In this document: positions 26,715-35,667 of the stretch, one piece after another
Layout: every line of letters starts with the position of its first letter
Position numbering within the stretch: the stretch's first letter is position 1
Assembly (NCBI GenBank): GCA_947448745.1
Contig: CANFOQ010000008.1
Span: forward strand, 1-64,000
Source: Comamonadaceae bacterium
Lineage (GTDB): Bacteria > Pseudomonadota > Gammaproteobacteria > Burkholderiales > Burkholderiaceae_C
DNA length: 64,000 nt
Direction of reading: 5' to 3'
Translations under genes and position numbers: made by a program
Notes under the pieces: model-generated
What the model was told of the DNA's origin: nothing
The model's database searches: none
What the model saw: only the letters and a program-made list of their open reading frames with translations

Positions 26715-28145
26715 ATGACCACCTACCCCAGCCATTACATCAACGGCGCTTGGCACAAAGCCCAGGCCACCGCAGTTTTTGAGGTGCACGACGCCAGCAC
26801 GGAGGAGGTGATGGCCACCGTGCCGCAAGGCACGGCCGAGGAGGCCGCCCAAGCGGTGGTGGCCGCGCGGGCAGCCTTTCCGGCATGGTCGGGCTTGAGC
26901 GTGGAAGAACGCTGCGTGTTCATTGACAAGATCGTTGCGGGTTTGAAGGCCCGCTCTGACGAGATGGCCACGGCCATCGCCCGCGAGGTGGGCATGCCCC
27001 TCAAGCTGGCCAAGATGGTGCAGGTGGGTGCGCCGGTGTTCAACTGGGGCAACGCCGCCAAAGTGGCGCGGGCCTATGTGTATGAAGAAAAAGTGGGCAA
27101 TTCGCTGGTGGTGCGCGAGCCCATCGGCGTGGTGGGATGCATCACGCCCTGGAATTTCCCCTTGAACCAAATCACTTTGAAGATTGCGCCCGCGCTGGCC
27201 GCGGGTTGCACCGTGGTCTTGAAACCCAGCGAAATCGCACCGGTCAACGCCATGATCTTGGCCGAGATCATCCATGACGCCGGTCTGCCTGCGGGTGTGT
27301 TCAACCTGGTGAATGGCTTGGGCCCGGTGGTGGGTGAAGTGTTGGCCAGCCACCCCGAGGTGGACATGGTGAGCTTCACCGGCTCGACCCGTGCTGGCAA
27401 ACGGGTGGCCGAGTTGGCCGCCGACACGGTCAAACGTGTGGCGCTGGAATTGGGTGGCAAATCGGCCAGCGTCATCCTGCCCGACGCCGACTTTGAAGCT
27501 GCGGTCAAAGGCAGCATCAATGCGTGTTTGCTCAACAGCGGTCAAACCTGTTCGGCCCACACCCGCATGCTGGTGCCTGAAAACCGCTATGACGAGGTGA
27601 AAAGCTTGGCGCAAGCGGCCATCGCCAAATTCACTTTGGGCGCCAGTTTGGACGAAGGCACCCGTTTAGGGCCTGTGGTGAGCGCCGCCCAGCGTGACCG
27701 TGTCATTGGCTTTATCCAGCAAGGCTTGGCCGAAGGTGCCGAGTTGGTGGCCGGTGGCCCTGACAAACCACCGATGGCCAAAGGCTATTTTGTGCAGCCC
27801 ACGGTGTTGCGGGTGCAGCCCAGCGACACCTTGGCGCGTGAAGAAATTTTCGGCCCCGTGTTGGTCATCCTGACTTACAAAGACGAAGCCGAAGCCATCC
27901 GCATCGCCAACGATTCGATGTATGGTTTGGGCGGCGGCGTTTGGAGCACCGATGAAGCCCACGCGATTCGCGTGGCGCGGCAAATGCGCACCGGCCAGGT
28001 GGACATCAACGGCGCGCCGTTCAATGGCAACGCGCCGTTTGGTGGTTACAAACAATCTGGCAATGGCCGGGAAAATGGCAAGTATGGTTTTGAAGAGTTC
28101 TTGGAACACAAGGCCATCCAGCTCAAACCCGCCGAGAAAGCCTGA
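26715..28145 (+). CDS. NAD(P)+-dependent aldehyde dehydrogenase
   Basis: This 476-residue member of the aldehyde dehydrogenase superfamily oxidises an aldehyde to its acid. The NAD-binding turn [10 protein letters not shown] lies near residue 221, the general base Glu245 in ALELGGKS, and the catalytic Cys279 in NSGQTCSA. The conserved PWNFPL is near 145 and the C-terminal [13 protein letters not shown] near 440. The closest feel is of broad-specificity class enzymes next to catabolic genes; the substrate is not inferable. It lies 35 bp after ldcA and upstream of a haem protein gene. Confidence 0.9.
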   Translation: MTTYPSHYINGAWHKAQATAVFEVHDASTEEVMATVPQGTAEEAAQAVVAARAAFPAWSGLSVEERCVFIDKIVAGLKARSDEMATAIAREVGMPLKLAKMVQVGAPVFNWGNAAKVARAYVYEEKVGNSLVVREPIGVVGCITPWNFPLNQITLKIAPALAAGCTVVLKPSEIAPVNAMILAEIIHDAGLPAGVFNLVNGLGPVVGEVLASHPEVDMVSFTGSTRAGKRVAELAADTVKRVALELGGKSASVILPDADFEAAVKGSINACLLNSGQTCSAHTRMLVPENRYDEVKSLAQAAIAKFTLGASLDEGTRLGPVVSAAQRDRVIGFIQQGLAEGAELVAGGPDKPPMAKGYFVQPTVLRVQPSDTLAREEIFGPVLVILTYKDEAEAIRIANDSMYGLGGGVWSTDEAHAIRVARQMRTGQVDINGAPFNGNAPFGGYKQSGNGRENGKYGFEEFLEHKAIQLKPAEKA

Positions 28146-28235
28146 TGCTGAAGCCCGTTGGCAACTGGGATACATTCAGTTCTTGCTTGCCGAAAGCCGC
28201 TGTCACTCCTGATTTCATTTGATACGATGCATATT

Positions 28236-28862
28236 ATGTTAAGTCAAAAAAACACCTTCATTCAAACTGCACTCCAAGCCCTGTGCTTGTCTGCCGCCTT
28301 GCTGCAAGCCCCTGTGGCACTGGCCGACTACAAAGGCGAAAACCCCATGCAAGAAAGCCGCGAATCTGCCGCGGCCATGCTCAAAGAACTGGGCGGCAAG
28401 CTGCAAGCTGCCTTGAAAGATGGCGGCCCCGTGAACGCCTTGGGTGTTTGCACGATTGAAGCCCCAGCCATTGCCCAGCGCATCAGCGAGGAAGAAAAAA
28501 TCACCATCCGCCGGGTCAGTTCCAAGCCACGAAACCCCACCATGGGCGTGCCCAACGACTGGCAAACCAAGGCCTTGCAACTGTTTGAAGAAGCCTTGGC
28601 GCGTGGCGACAAACCTGCTGACATCGAGTTTGTGGAGGCCGTCAAAGCCGGCAGCGGCTCGCGCATGGAACTGCGTTTTGCCAAGCCCATCGTCATGCAG
28701 CCCCAATGCACGGCTTGCCACGGCAACCCCGAACAAATCAGCCCCGAGGTGAAAGCCAAGTTGAACGAGCTTTACCCGAACGACAAGGCCGTGGGCTACA
28801 AACCTGGTGAACTGCGCGGCGCCTTGGTGGTCAGCCGCTTCATTGGCTACAACAACAATTAA
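28236..28862 (+). CDS. Periplasmic c-type haem protein, DUF3365/Tll0287-like
   Basis: The 208-residue protein has a clear signal peptide (LSAALLQAPVALA, cleavage near residue 30) and one haem c-binding motif CTACH at residues 158–162, within MQPQCTACHGNPEQIS. The pattern of PVNALGVC, RRVSSKPRNP and GELRGALVV matches DUF3365 domains, which occur as stand-alone haem sensors or as periplasmic sensor modules of signal proteins. Here it is stand-alone and probably a redox sensor or electron carrier. An ATG three codons earlier (28227) is equally possible. The last 4 bp overlap the convergent ankyrin gene. Confidence 0.82.
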   Translation: MLSQKNTFIQTALQALCLSAALLQAPVALADYKGENPMQESRESAAAMLKELGGKLQAALKDGGPVNALGVCTIEAPAIAQRISEEEKITIRRVSSKPRNPTMGVPNDWQTKALQLFEEALARGDKPADIEFVEAVKAGSGSRMELRFAKPIVMQPQCTACHGNPEQISPEVKAKLNELYPNDKAVGYKPGELRGALVVSRFIGYNNN

Positions 28863-29542
28863 GGACGACCCGGTTTGACCGGGTATTTTTGCGCCCAAAC
28901 CGCCAAGAAAGCCTGTAAATACTGCTTGGTTTCGGCCTTGTTGGCGTCGGTTTTGCTGTTGTGGGCGAAATCCCAAGCGCTCAAACCCAGCTTGTTTTGG
29001 ATGCGCGGGTCCGCGCCCTCTTCCAGCAGCAATTTCACCGCCATTGGTGTGCCGTAATGCGCCGCCATCATGAGTGGCGTGGTGCCATTCGGTGACTCGG
29101 CATCCAAGTAGGCGCTGTTGTCGATCAGCAAACGCATCATCTCGATGTGACCCTTGGTGGCGGCGTAATGCAAGGGGGCCCAGCCTGGTTGGTTCACGTC
29201 AGCGCCGCGCAGAATCAGCAGCTTGGCCAAGTCCATTTTGTTGTTCAACGCCGCCAACATCAGCGGTGTTTCGCCTTGCGGGCTTTTGATGCTGAGTTTG
29301 CTGGTGGGCCAATTCACCAACAGGTCCACCACCTTGTTCGAGGACTGCTGCATGGCGGCCATCAAGGCCGGTTGACCCTTGGAATTGGGGCTGTTGGGGT
29401 CGAAACCGCGTTCCAGCAGTTGTTGAACTTTCTCGGCGTTGTCGAACTCGACGGCCTTGAAAAAATCGTCATAGGATCCGGCCAACAAATTGGAAAATCC
29501 AATTAAAACATATAGATAGAGCGCATACTTAAAGTGCTTCAT
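28859..29542 (-). CDS. Secreted ankyrin-repeat protein
   Basis: The 227-residue protein has an N-terminal hydrophobic export signal (YALYLYVLIGFSNLLAG) and about five ankyrin repeats from residue 25 to 205; clear units include GETPLMLAALNNKMDLAKLL, APLHYAATKGHIEMMRLL and GTTPLMMAAHYGTPMAVKLL. Ankyrin repeats mediate protein binding; the partner is unknown and probably periplasmic. The start overlaps the tatD stop by 4 bp (ATGA), so it is translationally coupled to tatD, an arrangement I have seen described for Burkholderiales. Confidence 0.85.
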   Translation of the reverse strand: MKHFKYALYLYVLIGFSNLLAGSYDDFFKAVEFDNAEKVQQLLERGFDPNSPNSKGQPALMAAMQQSSNKVVDLLVNWPTSKLSIKSPQGETPLMLAALNNKMDLAKLLILRGADVNQPGWAPLHYAATKGHIEMMRLLIDNSAYLDAESPNGTTPLMMAAHYGTPMAVKLLLEEGADPRIQNKLGLSAWDFAHNSKTDANKAETKQYLQAFLAVWAQKYPVKPGRP

Positions 29543-30333
29543 GCTAAAACACCTTTGAACAATCGGTCAAAGTTGGCCGAGGTTTGTGCGCCCACTTCTT
29601 CGGGGCTCATGCCGCGCAGATCGGCAATTTGCTTGGCCACCCAAGGCACATAGGAGGGGTTGTTGGTCTTGCCACGGTGAGGAGCCGGGGCCAAATACGG
29701 GCTGTCGGTCTCAATCAAGATCCGGTCCAGCGGCATCCAGGCCGCGATGTCGCGCAAATCTTGGGCGTTTTTGAAGGTCAGGATGCCCGAGAAAGAGATG
29801 TAAAAACCCAAGTCCAACGCAGCGCGGGCCACAGTGTCAGTTTCGGTGAAACAGTGAAACACGCCGCCCACGGCCCGGGCGCCGCCATCTTCGCCCTCTT
29901 CTTTCAGGATGGCCAAGGTGTCCTCGCTGGCACTGCGGGTGTGGATCACCAAGGGCAGGCGCAGTTGCTGGGCGGAATGAATATGGTGGCGAAAACGCTG
30001 GCGCTGCCAGGCCATGTCGGCCACGGTGCGCTCGCCCAAGCGGTAATAGTCGAGGCCGGTTTCGCCAATCCCAACCACCTTGGGGCTTTGGCCGATGCGC
30101 AGCAAGTCGTCCAGGCTGGGCTCTTGCACATCGTCTTCGTCCGGGTGCACACCGGCGGTGCACCAAAAATTCTCGTGCGCCATGGCCAAGCCATGCACAT
30201 CGGGAAAGGTTTCCAGCTTGGTGCTGATCAGCAAGGCGCGGGTGACTTGCGCATCCGTCATGTCTTGGCGAATTTGGCCCAAGTTGGTTTGCAGTTCGGG
30301 GAAGTTCAGGTGGCAATGAGAGTCGGTGTACAT
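29539..30333 (-). CDS. tatD: TatD-family metal-dependent DNase (YcfH type)
   Basis: The 264-residue protein is a TIM-barrel metallohydrolase. It has the metal site DSHCHLNFPEL at residues 4–14, GVHPDE near 61, GETGLDYYR near 92, the His in VIHTRSA and FHCFTE, and the final Asp in IETDSPYLAP near 207. Length and lack of extra domains fit YcfH/TatD deoxyribonucleases. In many Betaproteobacteria it sits at the end of a mltG–tmk–holB–pilZ–tatD run; here it lies 51 bp after holB with no pilZ in between. Confidence 0.92.
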   Translation of the reverse strand: MYTDSHCHLNFPELQTNLGQIRQDMTDAQVTRALLISTKLETFPDVHGLAMAHENFWCTAGVHPDEDDVQEPSLDDLLRIGQSPKVVGIGETGLDYYRLGERTVADMAWQRQRFRHHIHSAQQLRLPLVIHTRSASEDTLAILKEEGEDGGARAVGGVFHCFTETDTVARAALDLGFYISFSGILTFKNAQDLRDIAAWMPLDRILIETDSPYLAPAPHRGKTNNPSYVPWVAKQIADLRGMSPEEVGAQTSANFDRLFKGVLA

Positions 30334-30383
30334 GGGGTCGTTCTGGGCAAAAAGATGCCAAGGTTCCTAGGGTTTTGGGGCCA

Positions 30384-31379
30384 TCAGGCGCGAGCGTTCA
30401 TGGCGCGTTGGGCCCGGCTGACCCAGGCTTCCATCAGCAAGCCCGCTTGGTAGGGGTGTTCCACGGTTTTGGCGCTTTGCAGCAGGTCTTTGGACCACTG
30501 CGTGAGGGCCATCATGCTGCTGGGCTTGGGCAGGTCGTCGGCGTCAAAAAACCGGGGCGCGGCACCGCAGGCCAGGTGCAACAGGTCGTGACAGACCTTT
30601 TGCAGGCTCGACAACACCAAGGGCGCGGCGTTGTCGGCCAGCACCCCGGGGTCGCCGCGCTGCAAGGCCTTGGGCAGGGCACGCCAAAGTTTGGCCTGAA
30701 AGCCCAGCTGAAACAGGGCTTGGGCGTCATCGGGCCGCCCGCCTGCCGCCTTCAACAGCACGCTGGCCTCGCCTTCGGGCAGACCTTGCTGCACCAACCA
30801 GCGCAAGCCTTCAGCGTTGCTGGGCCACTGCATGGGGTGCACTTGGCAGCGGCTGCGCACCGTCGGCAGCAGCTCATGGGCGGCGGCGCTGGCCAAGATG
30901 AAGCGGGTGTTGCCAGCGGGTTCTTCCAAGGTTTTCAGCAAGGTGTTGGCGGTGATGGTGTTCATCCGCTCGGCCGGGTAAATCAACACCACCTTGCCGT
31001 TGGCGTTGGCCCCGGTGGTTTGGGTGAAGCCCAGCAGGTCACGCATGGCTTCCACGCGAATCTCTTTGCTGGGTTTGCGTTTCTTGTCGTCAATGTCTTT
31101 TTGCGCTTTTTCAGACAGCGGCCAGTTCAAGGCCAGCATGTCGGTTTCGGGCATCAGCACGCTCAAATCGGCGTGGGCGCGGACCTCGATGCCATGACAG
31201 CTGGGGCAGACGCCGCAAGCGCCCGCTGACGTGGGGGCGTGGCACAACCAAGCGGCGGCCAAGGCCAGGCCCAGCTCGTATTGGCCCAAACCAGAGGCGC
31301 CTTGCAGCAGCAAAGCGTGGCCGGGACGCTTGATCAGGCCGGTGAGTTGGTGTTGCAACCAAGGGGCCAGGGCGCTCAT
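30384..31379 (-). CDS. holB: DNA polymerase III subunit delta'
   Basis: Delta' is the stator of the clamp loader that places the beta sliding clamp on DNA. The 331-residue protein has an AAA+ fold with a degenerate P-loop ([10 protein letters not shown], lacking the GKT/S lysine, which fits a subunit that does not hydrolyse ATP), a CxxCxxC zinc site (CGVCPSCHG near residue 55), and the [16 protein letters not shown] and PTVRSRCQ segments typical of delta'. The start overlaps the tmk stop by 4 bp. Part of the mltG–tmk–holB operon. Confidence 0.93.
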   Translation of the reverse strand: MSALAPWLQHQLTGLIKRPGHALLLQGASGLGQYELGLALAAAWLCHAPTSAGACGVCPSCHGIEVRAHADLSVLMPETDMLALNWPLSEKAQKDIDDKKRKPSKEIRVEAMRDLLGFTQTTGANANGKVVLIYPAERMNTITANTLLKTLEEPAGNTRFILASAAAHELLPTVRSRCQVHPMQWPSNAEGLRWLVQQGLPEGEASVLLKAAGGRPDDAQALFQLGFQAKLWRALPKALQRGDPGVLADNAAPLVLSSLQKVCHDLLHLACGAAPRFFDADDLPKPSSMMALTQWSKDLLQSAKTVEHPYQAGLLMEAWVSRAQRAMNARA

Positions 31380-32011
31380 GGCAGCACCTGACGCTGGCGC
31401 AATTGGGCCAGCAGGTCTTGGCGCACGTGTTCGATGCTGGCGCTGGCGTCCAACTGGGCAAAGCGCTTCGGATCTGACGCGGCACGGGCGGCATAGCCGT
31501 TGTGTACGCTTTGGAAAAACGCCAAGGGCTGGGATTCAAAGCGGTCGGGCAGCCGCGCCGCGCTCAAGCGCTCGGCGGCGATGGCCGGGTCCAGCGCAAA
31601 CCACACCGTGATGTCGGGTTGGCGCACCGTGCCCGAGGGCAAGGCTTGCACCCATTGTTCAAGTTGGGCGAGCACGTCCAAACGGAAGCCGCGCCCTGCC
31701 CCTTGGTAAGCAAATGTGGCGTCGGTGAAACGATCGCACAGCACCACGTCGCCCCGCGCCAACGCGGGCTCAATCACGTGGTTCAGGTGGTCACGGCGGG
31801 CGGCAAAGACCAACAAGGCTTCGCACAGTGGGTCCATCGGGTCGTGCAAGACCATGTCGCGCAGCTTTTCGGCCAAGGGGGTGCCGCCGGGTTCGCGGGT
31901 TTGCACCACGGCGCGGCCTGCCGCTTTGAAGGCCTGCGCCAAGGCCTCGATGTGGCTGGACTTGCCCGCGCCGTCGATGCCTTCGAAACTGATGAACAAA
32001 CCGGATTGCAT
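31376..32011 (-). CDS. tmk: Thymidylate kinase
   Basis: Tmk phosphorylates dTMP to dTDP. The 211-residue protein has the P-loop [12 protein letters not shown] at residues 9–20, the dTMP-binding [14 protein letters not shown] near 39, the [16 protein letters not shown] segment near 96 and the LID-like residues RFES near 160. It starts 5 bp after mltG and overlaps holB by 4 bp, a tight operon conserved in proteobacteria. Confidence 0.96.
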   Translation of the reverse strand: MQSGLFISFEGIDGAGKSSHIEALAQAFKAAGRAVVQTREPGGTPLAEKLRDMVLHDPMDPLCEALLVFAARRDHLNHVIEPALARGDVVLCDRFTDATFAYQGAGRGFRLDVLAQLEQWVQALPSGTVRQPDITVWFALDPAIAAERLSAARLPDRFESQPLAFFQSVHNGYAARAASDPKRFAQLDASASIEHVRQDLLAQLRQRQVLP

Positions 32012-32016
32012 GCGGC

Positions 32017-33072
32017 TTATTGTGCCTTGGCGGTTTGGCCGCGCTGGTAGCGGTTGACCGCCGCGTTGTGCTCGGCCAGGGTGCTGCTGAACTGGCTGCT
32101 GCCGTCACCCCGCGCCACGAAATACAGAGCTTGGCTGGTGGCCGGATGCAGCGCCGCATGCAAGGCACCTTTGCCCGGCATCGCGATGGGCGTGGGCGGC
32201 AAACCTTTTCGGGTGTAGGTGTTCCAAGGGTGGTCGGTTTGCAAATCGACGCGGCGCAAATTGCCATCGAAACGCTCGAACATGCCGTAAATGACGGTCG
32301 GGTCGGTTTGCAGCGGCATGTTGATGCGCAGGCGGTTGGTGAAGACGCTGGCAATCATCGGGCGGTCGCTCACCAAGCCGGTTTCTTTCTCAACGATGCT
32401 GGCCAACACCAGGGCTTCATCGGCAGACTGCAGCGGCAGGCCCATGTCGCGGTTGCCCCAAGCGGTGCTGAGTTGGCGTTGCATGGCGTTGGCCGCGCGT
32501 TGCAGCACTTTCAGGTCGGACGTGCCCTTGCCCAACATGTAGGTGTCTGGGAAAAACCGGCCTTCGGGGGCAACACCCGCCAAGCCCAGATGGCTCATGA
32601 GTTCGTCGTCCGTCAGCGAAGCCGAGTCGTGCTTCAAATAGTCGGCTTTGTTCAAGGCTTCACGAAACTGCCGCCAGGTCCAGCCTTCGACCAAGCTGAG
32701 GCCGCGCAGGTTTTCTTCGCCGCGCACCAGTTTTTGCAACAGGTCCCAAGCCGAGGTGTTGTCATTGATTTCATAGCTGCCGGCCCGAATTTGGCGCGAT
32801 TGGCCGCTGAGTTTGAACAGGTAGTAGAGGGCGCTGGCGGGCACATCGACACCGGCCGCGACGGCGCTTTGGGCGATGGTGCGCACCGATTGCCCGGGCT
32901 CGATGGACAAATCCACGCTGGATTGGCGCAAAGGCAGGGGCTGCGACACCCACCAAGCCGCTGCGCCGGTGACCAGCAACACCGCCAATAGCAGCAGGCT
33001 CAAAGCCCGTTTGATGCTGCGCCAAAACCTTGGTTTCACAAGCCCATCCCGCTTGAAATTGAAAGCGGCCAT
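32017..33072 (-). CDS. mltG: Endolytic murein transglycosylase MltG
   Basis: MltG cleaves nascent glycan strands within the chain and is thought to set strand length. The 351-residue protein has a cytoplasmic basic tail, one membrane helix ([20 protein letters not shown], residues 23–42), a LysM-like part, and the YceG catalytic domain with Glu230 in SIVEKETGL and [13 protein letters not shown] near residue 290. I chose the ATG at 33072 rather than one 24 bp upstream because the latter lies past the divergent ygfZ start. The gap to ygfZ is only 12 bp. Confidence 0.93.
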   Translation of the reverse strand: MAAFNFKRDGLVKPRFWRSIKRALSLLLLAVLLVTGAAAWWVSQPLPLRQSSVDLSIEPGQSVRTIAQSAVAAGVDVPASALYYLFKLSGQSRQIRAGSYEINDNTSAWDLLQKLVRGEENLRGLSLVEGWTWRQFREALNKADYLKHDSASLTDDELMSHLGLAGVAPEGRFFPDTYMLGKGTSDLKVLQRAANAMQRQLSTAWGNRDMGLPLQSADEALVLASIVEKETGLVSDRPMIASVFTNRLRINMPLQTDPTVIYGMFERFDGNLRRVDLQTDHPWNTYTRKGLPPTPIAMPGKGALHAALHPATSQALYFVARGDGSSQFSSTLAEHNAAVNRYQRGQTAKAQ

Positions 33073-33084
33073 GATAATGGACGC

Positions 33085-34080
33085 ATGACCGACCACACTG
33101 CTTTACCCACGTTCTCCAGCCTCGGCGCTTGCCCCTTGCCCCACCTCGGTGTGATTCGTGCCACGGGCCCCGATGCCGCCTCTTTTTTGCACAACCAACT
33201 CACGCAAGATTTCTTGTTGCTCGACGCCAACCATGCCCGCTTGGCCGCGTTTTGCAACGCCAAAGGCCGCATGCAAGCCAGCATGGTGGGCTTCAAAACC
33301 GGCCCTGAAGACGTGTTGCTGGTGATGCGCCAAGACCTGCTGGCGCAAACCTTGAAGCGCCTCTCTATGTTTGTGTTGCGGGCCAAAGTCAAACTGAGCG
33401 ATGCCTCGGCGGCGTTGGGCGTGTGGGGTGTTTTCGACCATGCGACGGACCTGCCTTGGACGTGCCGGGCCATGGATGCTTCAGGGGCGAAGCTGATTGC
33501 TGTCAACCCGTCTGCAACGGACGCTGATACCCCGCCGCATGTCTGGTCGGTCACGCTCTACCCCGCTGCTGGCGTGTCGCGCAGCCTGCAACTCTGGCCC
33601 GTGGGCAGTGCCCCCGCCCTGCCTGCTTTGGCCTTGGACGATTGGTTGTTGGGCGAGGTGCTGAGTGGCATTGCCGATGTGCAAGCCGCCAGCTTCGAAG
33701 CCTTTGTGCCGCAGATGCTGAACTACGAGTCGGTGGACGGCGTGAACTTCAAAAAGGGCTGCTACCCCGGCCAAGAGGTCGTGGCCCGCAGCCAGTTCCG
33801 TGGCACCTTGAAACGCCGCGCTTACCTGGCCCATGCAACAGCCCCTGTGCAAGCCGGGCAAGAAGTGTTCAGCGCCGCCGACAGCGCCCAGCCTGCCGGT
33901 GTGGTGGCGCAAGCGGTGCACCACAGTCTGCACGGCGACTGGGCCTTGGTGTGTTTGCAAACCAGTGCGGCTGATGCCGCTCAGCAAGCTGGCGCGGAAG
34001 GGGTGCTGACCGTGGGCACAGATGGCGGCGCAGTGTTGGCACTGCATCCCCTGCCCTATGCTTTGCGCGACGACATTTAG
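33085..34080 (+). CDS. ygfZ: Folate-binding YgfZ/IbaG-type protein for Fe–S cluster repair
   Basis: YgfZ is a tetrahydrofolate-binding GcvT-like protein needed for activity of certain Fe–S enzymes such as MiaB. The 331-residue protein begins with a GcvT-like region (GVIRATGPDAASFLHNQLTQD) and carries the family signature KGCYPGQEVVAR with Cys226. It stands alone, divergent from mltG by 12 bp, an arrangement common in Burkholderiales. The gene is followed by a repeat cluster. Confidence 0.93.
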   Translation: MTDHTALPTFSSLGACPLPHLGVIRATGPDAASFLHNQLTQDFLLLDANHARLAAFCNAKGRMQASMVGFKTGPEDVLLVMRQDLLAQTLKRLSMFVLRAKVKLSDASAALGVWGVFDHATDLPWTCRAMDASGAKLIAVNPSATDADTPPHVWSVTLYPAAGVSRSLQLWPVGSAPALPALALDDWLLGEVLSGIADVQAASFEAFVPQMLNYESVDGVNFKKGCYPGQEVVARSQFRGTLKRRAYLAHATAPVQAGQEVFSAADSAQPAGVVAQAVHHSLHGDWALVCLQTSAADAAQQAGAEGVLTVGTDGGAVLALHPLPYALRDDI

Positions 34081-34091
34081 CCTGCGCTTCA

Positions 34092-34189
34092 AACAATTGG
34101 GGTCAGATTCCAATTGTTTTTGCATTGAGGGCCCGCTTGCAACAATTGGGGTCAGATTCCAATTGTTTTGGCATTGAAGGCTCGCTTGA
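34092..34189 (+). repeat. 49-bp tandem repeat, two copies
   Basis: Copies lie at 34092–34140 and 34141–34189 and differ at 4 of 49 positions. Each contains a hairpin with perfect 9-bp arms AACAATTGG / CCAATTGTT around GGTCAGATT, and so the 15-mer GGGGTCAGATTCCAA. They start 12 bp after the ygfZ stop. The same 15-mer recurs in opposite orientation 180 bp further on. Confidence 0.9.
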
Positions 34190-34200
34190 GCCGCCCGCCA

Positions 34201-34244
34201 TGGGGACTCATTTTTCTGGTCTTTCGCTCAAAAAATGGTCCCCA
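34201..34244. repeat. Long imperfect hairpin inside the repeat cluster
   Basis: TGGGGAC (34201–34207) pairs with GTCCCCA (34238–34244) and, after one bulged T, CATTTTT (34209–34215) pairs with AAAAATG (34231–34237). This gives 14 base pairs around a 15-nt loop. Such hairpins are typical of the ends of small non-autonomous elements mobilised by HUH transposases, but no transposase is present here. Confidence 0.75.
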
Positions 34245-34310
34245 GGCCGTGCGACTTTAAGTAATGCTTCAGCTGGCCGAACAAGGTGGGTCGGCCCGCG
34301 TAGCGAACGT

Positions 34311-34325
34311 CGCAGCTCCGCTGCG
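34311..34325. repeat. GC-rich hairpin in the element core
   Basis: CGCAGC and GCTGCG are perfect 6-bp arms around TCC, nested between GGTGGG (about 34286–34291) and CCCACC (about 34342–34347). The core of the element would thus fold strongly in single-stranded form. Confidence 0.6.
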
Positions 34326-34366
34326 GTGAGCGGCGGACGAGCCCACCGTGGTCGGCAAGCCGCGTG

Positions 34367-34445
34367 AATTAATTGGAATCTGACCCCCATTTCAAATTAA
34401 TTGGAATCTGACCCCAATTTCCTGAATTAATTGGAATCTGACCCC
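34367..34445 (-). repeat. Three inverted copies of the 15-mer repeat
   Basis: AATTAATTGGAATCTGACCCC recurs at 34367–34387, 34395–34415 and 34425–34445, spaced 28 and 30 bp apart. The shared part TTGGAATCTGACCCC is the reverse complement of the 15-mer in the left tandem repeat. The region 34081–34459 (379 bp) holds no gene; it is entirely this repeat structure. Confidence 0.9.
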
Positions 34446-34459
34446 AATTTCCCAATTTC

Positions 34460-35608
34460 CTACATCGAGGCGGTCAGCATGTCCCGGTAATCCTGCACCG
34501 ATGCTTCGCGAGGATTGGTTTTGTGCGAATGGTCGGCCAGTGCGCCCTTGATGATCTCGTCAAACTGCGCCTCGACCACGCCCATGGCGGCCAAACCGCT
34601 GGGCAAGCCCAGGCGCTGGTTCATGGCGCGAATGGCATCTCCCAATGCTTTGGAGGCGTGGCTGCTGACGGGCAAGCCCATGGCTTGGGCCATGCGCTCC
34701 AGGCGCTGCGCAGACTGTAAAGCCGGGACGTCGGCGTTGAACGCGATGACGGCAGGCAGGAACACCGCATTCAAAGTGCCGTGGTGCAAACGCGGGTTGA
34801 TGCCGCCCAAGCTGTGGCTGAGCGAATGCACGCAACCCAAGCCCTTTTGAAATGCCAATGCGCCTTGCATCGAGGCGCTCATCATGTGCAAGCGGGCATC
34901 GCGGTTTTGGCCGTTTTGGGTGGCGGCCTCGATGTGCGCCCACCCGCGCGCCAGGCCATCCAAGGCAATGCCATCGGCCGGGGGGTTGAAGGCCGAGGAC
35001 ATGAAGGTTTCCATGCAATGCGCCAAGGCGTCCATGCCAGTGGCCGCCGTCATGAGCGGGGGCAAACCCAGCGTCAGTTCAGGGTCGAGGATGGCGGCTT
35101 TGGGCAGCAAATGCCAGGAATGAAAACCGAGCTTGCGACCATCGTCGACGATGACGATGGCACCGCGTGCCACCTCGCTGCCGGTGCCAGCGGTGGTGGG
35201 CACGGCGATCAGCGGCAGCGCGTTGTCGGTGATGCGCCCCGACCCGCCTTCGATGGTGGCGTAGGTGGTGAGTGGCCCGGGGTGGGTGGCGGCAATCGCC
35301 ACGCCTTTGGCGCAATCGATGGACGAGCCGCCGCCCAAAGCGATCAGGCCATTGCAGCCGGCAGATTGGCAGACAGCGGTGGCGGCACGCACCGCGCTTT
35401 CCGTGGGGTTGGAGGGCGTGGCGTCAAACACCGCGCAGTGCAAACCGGGCAACGCATCCAAGGCTTTTTGCAACAAACCGGCGGCTTTGATGCCCGCATC
35501 GGTGACGATCAAGGGCTTGGTGATGCCGTGTTTTTGGCATTCATCGGCCAAGAATTTCAAGGCGCCAAATTCGATGTGGATTTGCGTGAGGTAAATGAAA
35601 CTGGACAT
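34460..35608 (-). CDS. Iron-containing alcohol dehydrogenase
   Basis: This 382-residue group III (iron-type) alcohol dehydrogenase has the NAD-binding GGGSSIDCAKG near residue 90, the TTAGTGSEV segment near 138 and the metal-binding helix TGMDALAHCMETFMSS near 187, with further His ligands in GCVHSLSHSLGG near 257. The family oxidises or reduces small alcohols, lactaldehyde, maleylacetate or similar. The start at 35608 (MSSFIYLTQIHIEFG) is preferred over one six codons upstream. It is divergent from the thioesterase–GNAT gene. The 3' end is 15 bp from the repeat cluster. Confidence 0.92.
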   Translation of the reverse strand: MSSFIYLTQIHIEFGALKFLADECQKHGITKPLIVTDAGIKAAGLLQKALDALPGLHCAVFDATPSNPTESAVRAATAVCQSAGCNGLIALGGGSSIDCAKGVAIAATHPGPLTTYATIEGGSGRITDNALPLIAVPTTAGTGSEVARGAIVIVDDGRKLGFHSWHLLPKAAILDPELTLGLPPLMTAATGMDALAHCMETFMSSAFNPPADGIALDGLARGWAHIEAATQNGQNRDARLHMMSASMQGALAFQKGLGCVHSLSHSLGGINPRLHHGTLNAVFLPAVIAFNADVPALQSAQRLERMAQAMGLPVSSHASKALGDAIRAMNQRLGLPSGLAAMGVVEAQFDEIIKGALADHSHKTNPREASVQDYRDMLTASM

Positions 35609-35667
35609 GGTGAGCAAGCCAAACAAGCGTTGTAGGATGCAGCGACTTTAACGCCCCGACCCTTGCC

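Noticed and set aside
30384-31379. Broken ATP-binding loop in holB as a sign of pseudogene
   Set aside because: The clamp-loader delta' subunit normally lacks a working P-loop; the rest of the protein is intact.
34125-34390. Short open frames inside the repeat cluster
   Set aside because: They are made of repeat units and hairpins, lack ribosome-binding sites and match nothing I know.
34092-34445. CRISPR array reading of the repeats
   Set aside because: Units are too few, spaced 28–49 bp without unique spacers of equal size, occur in both orientations, and there are no cas genes.
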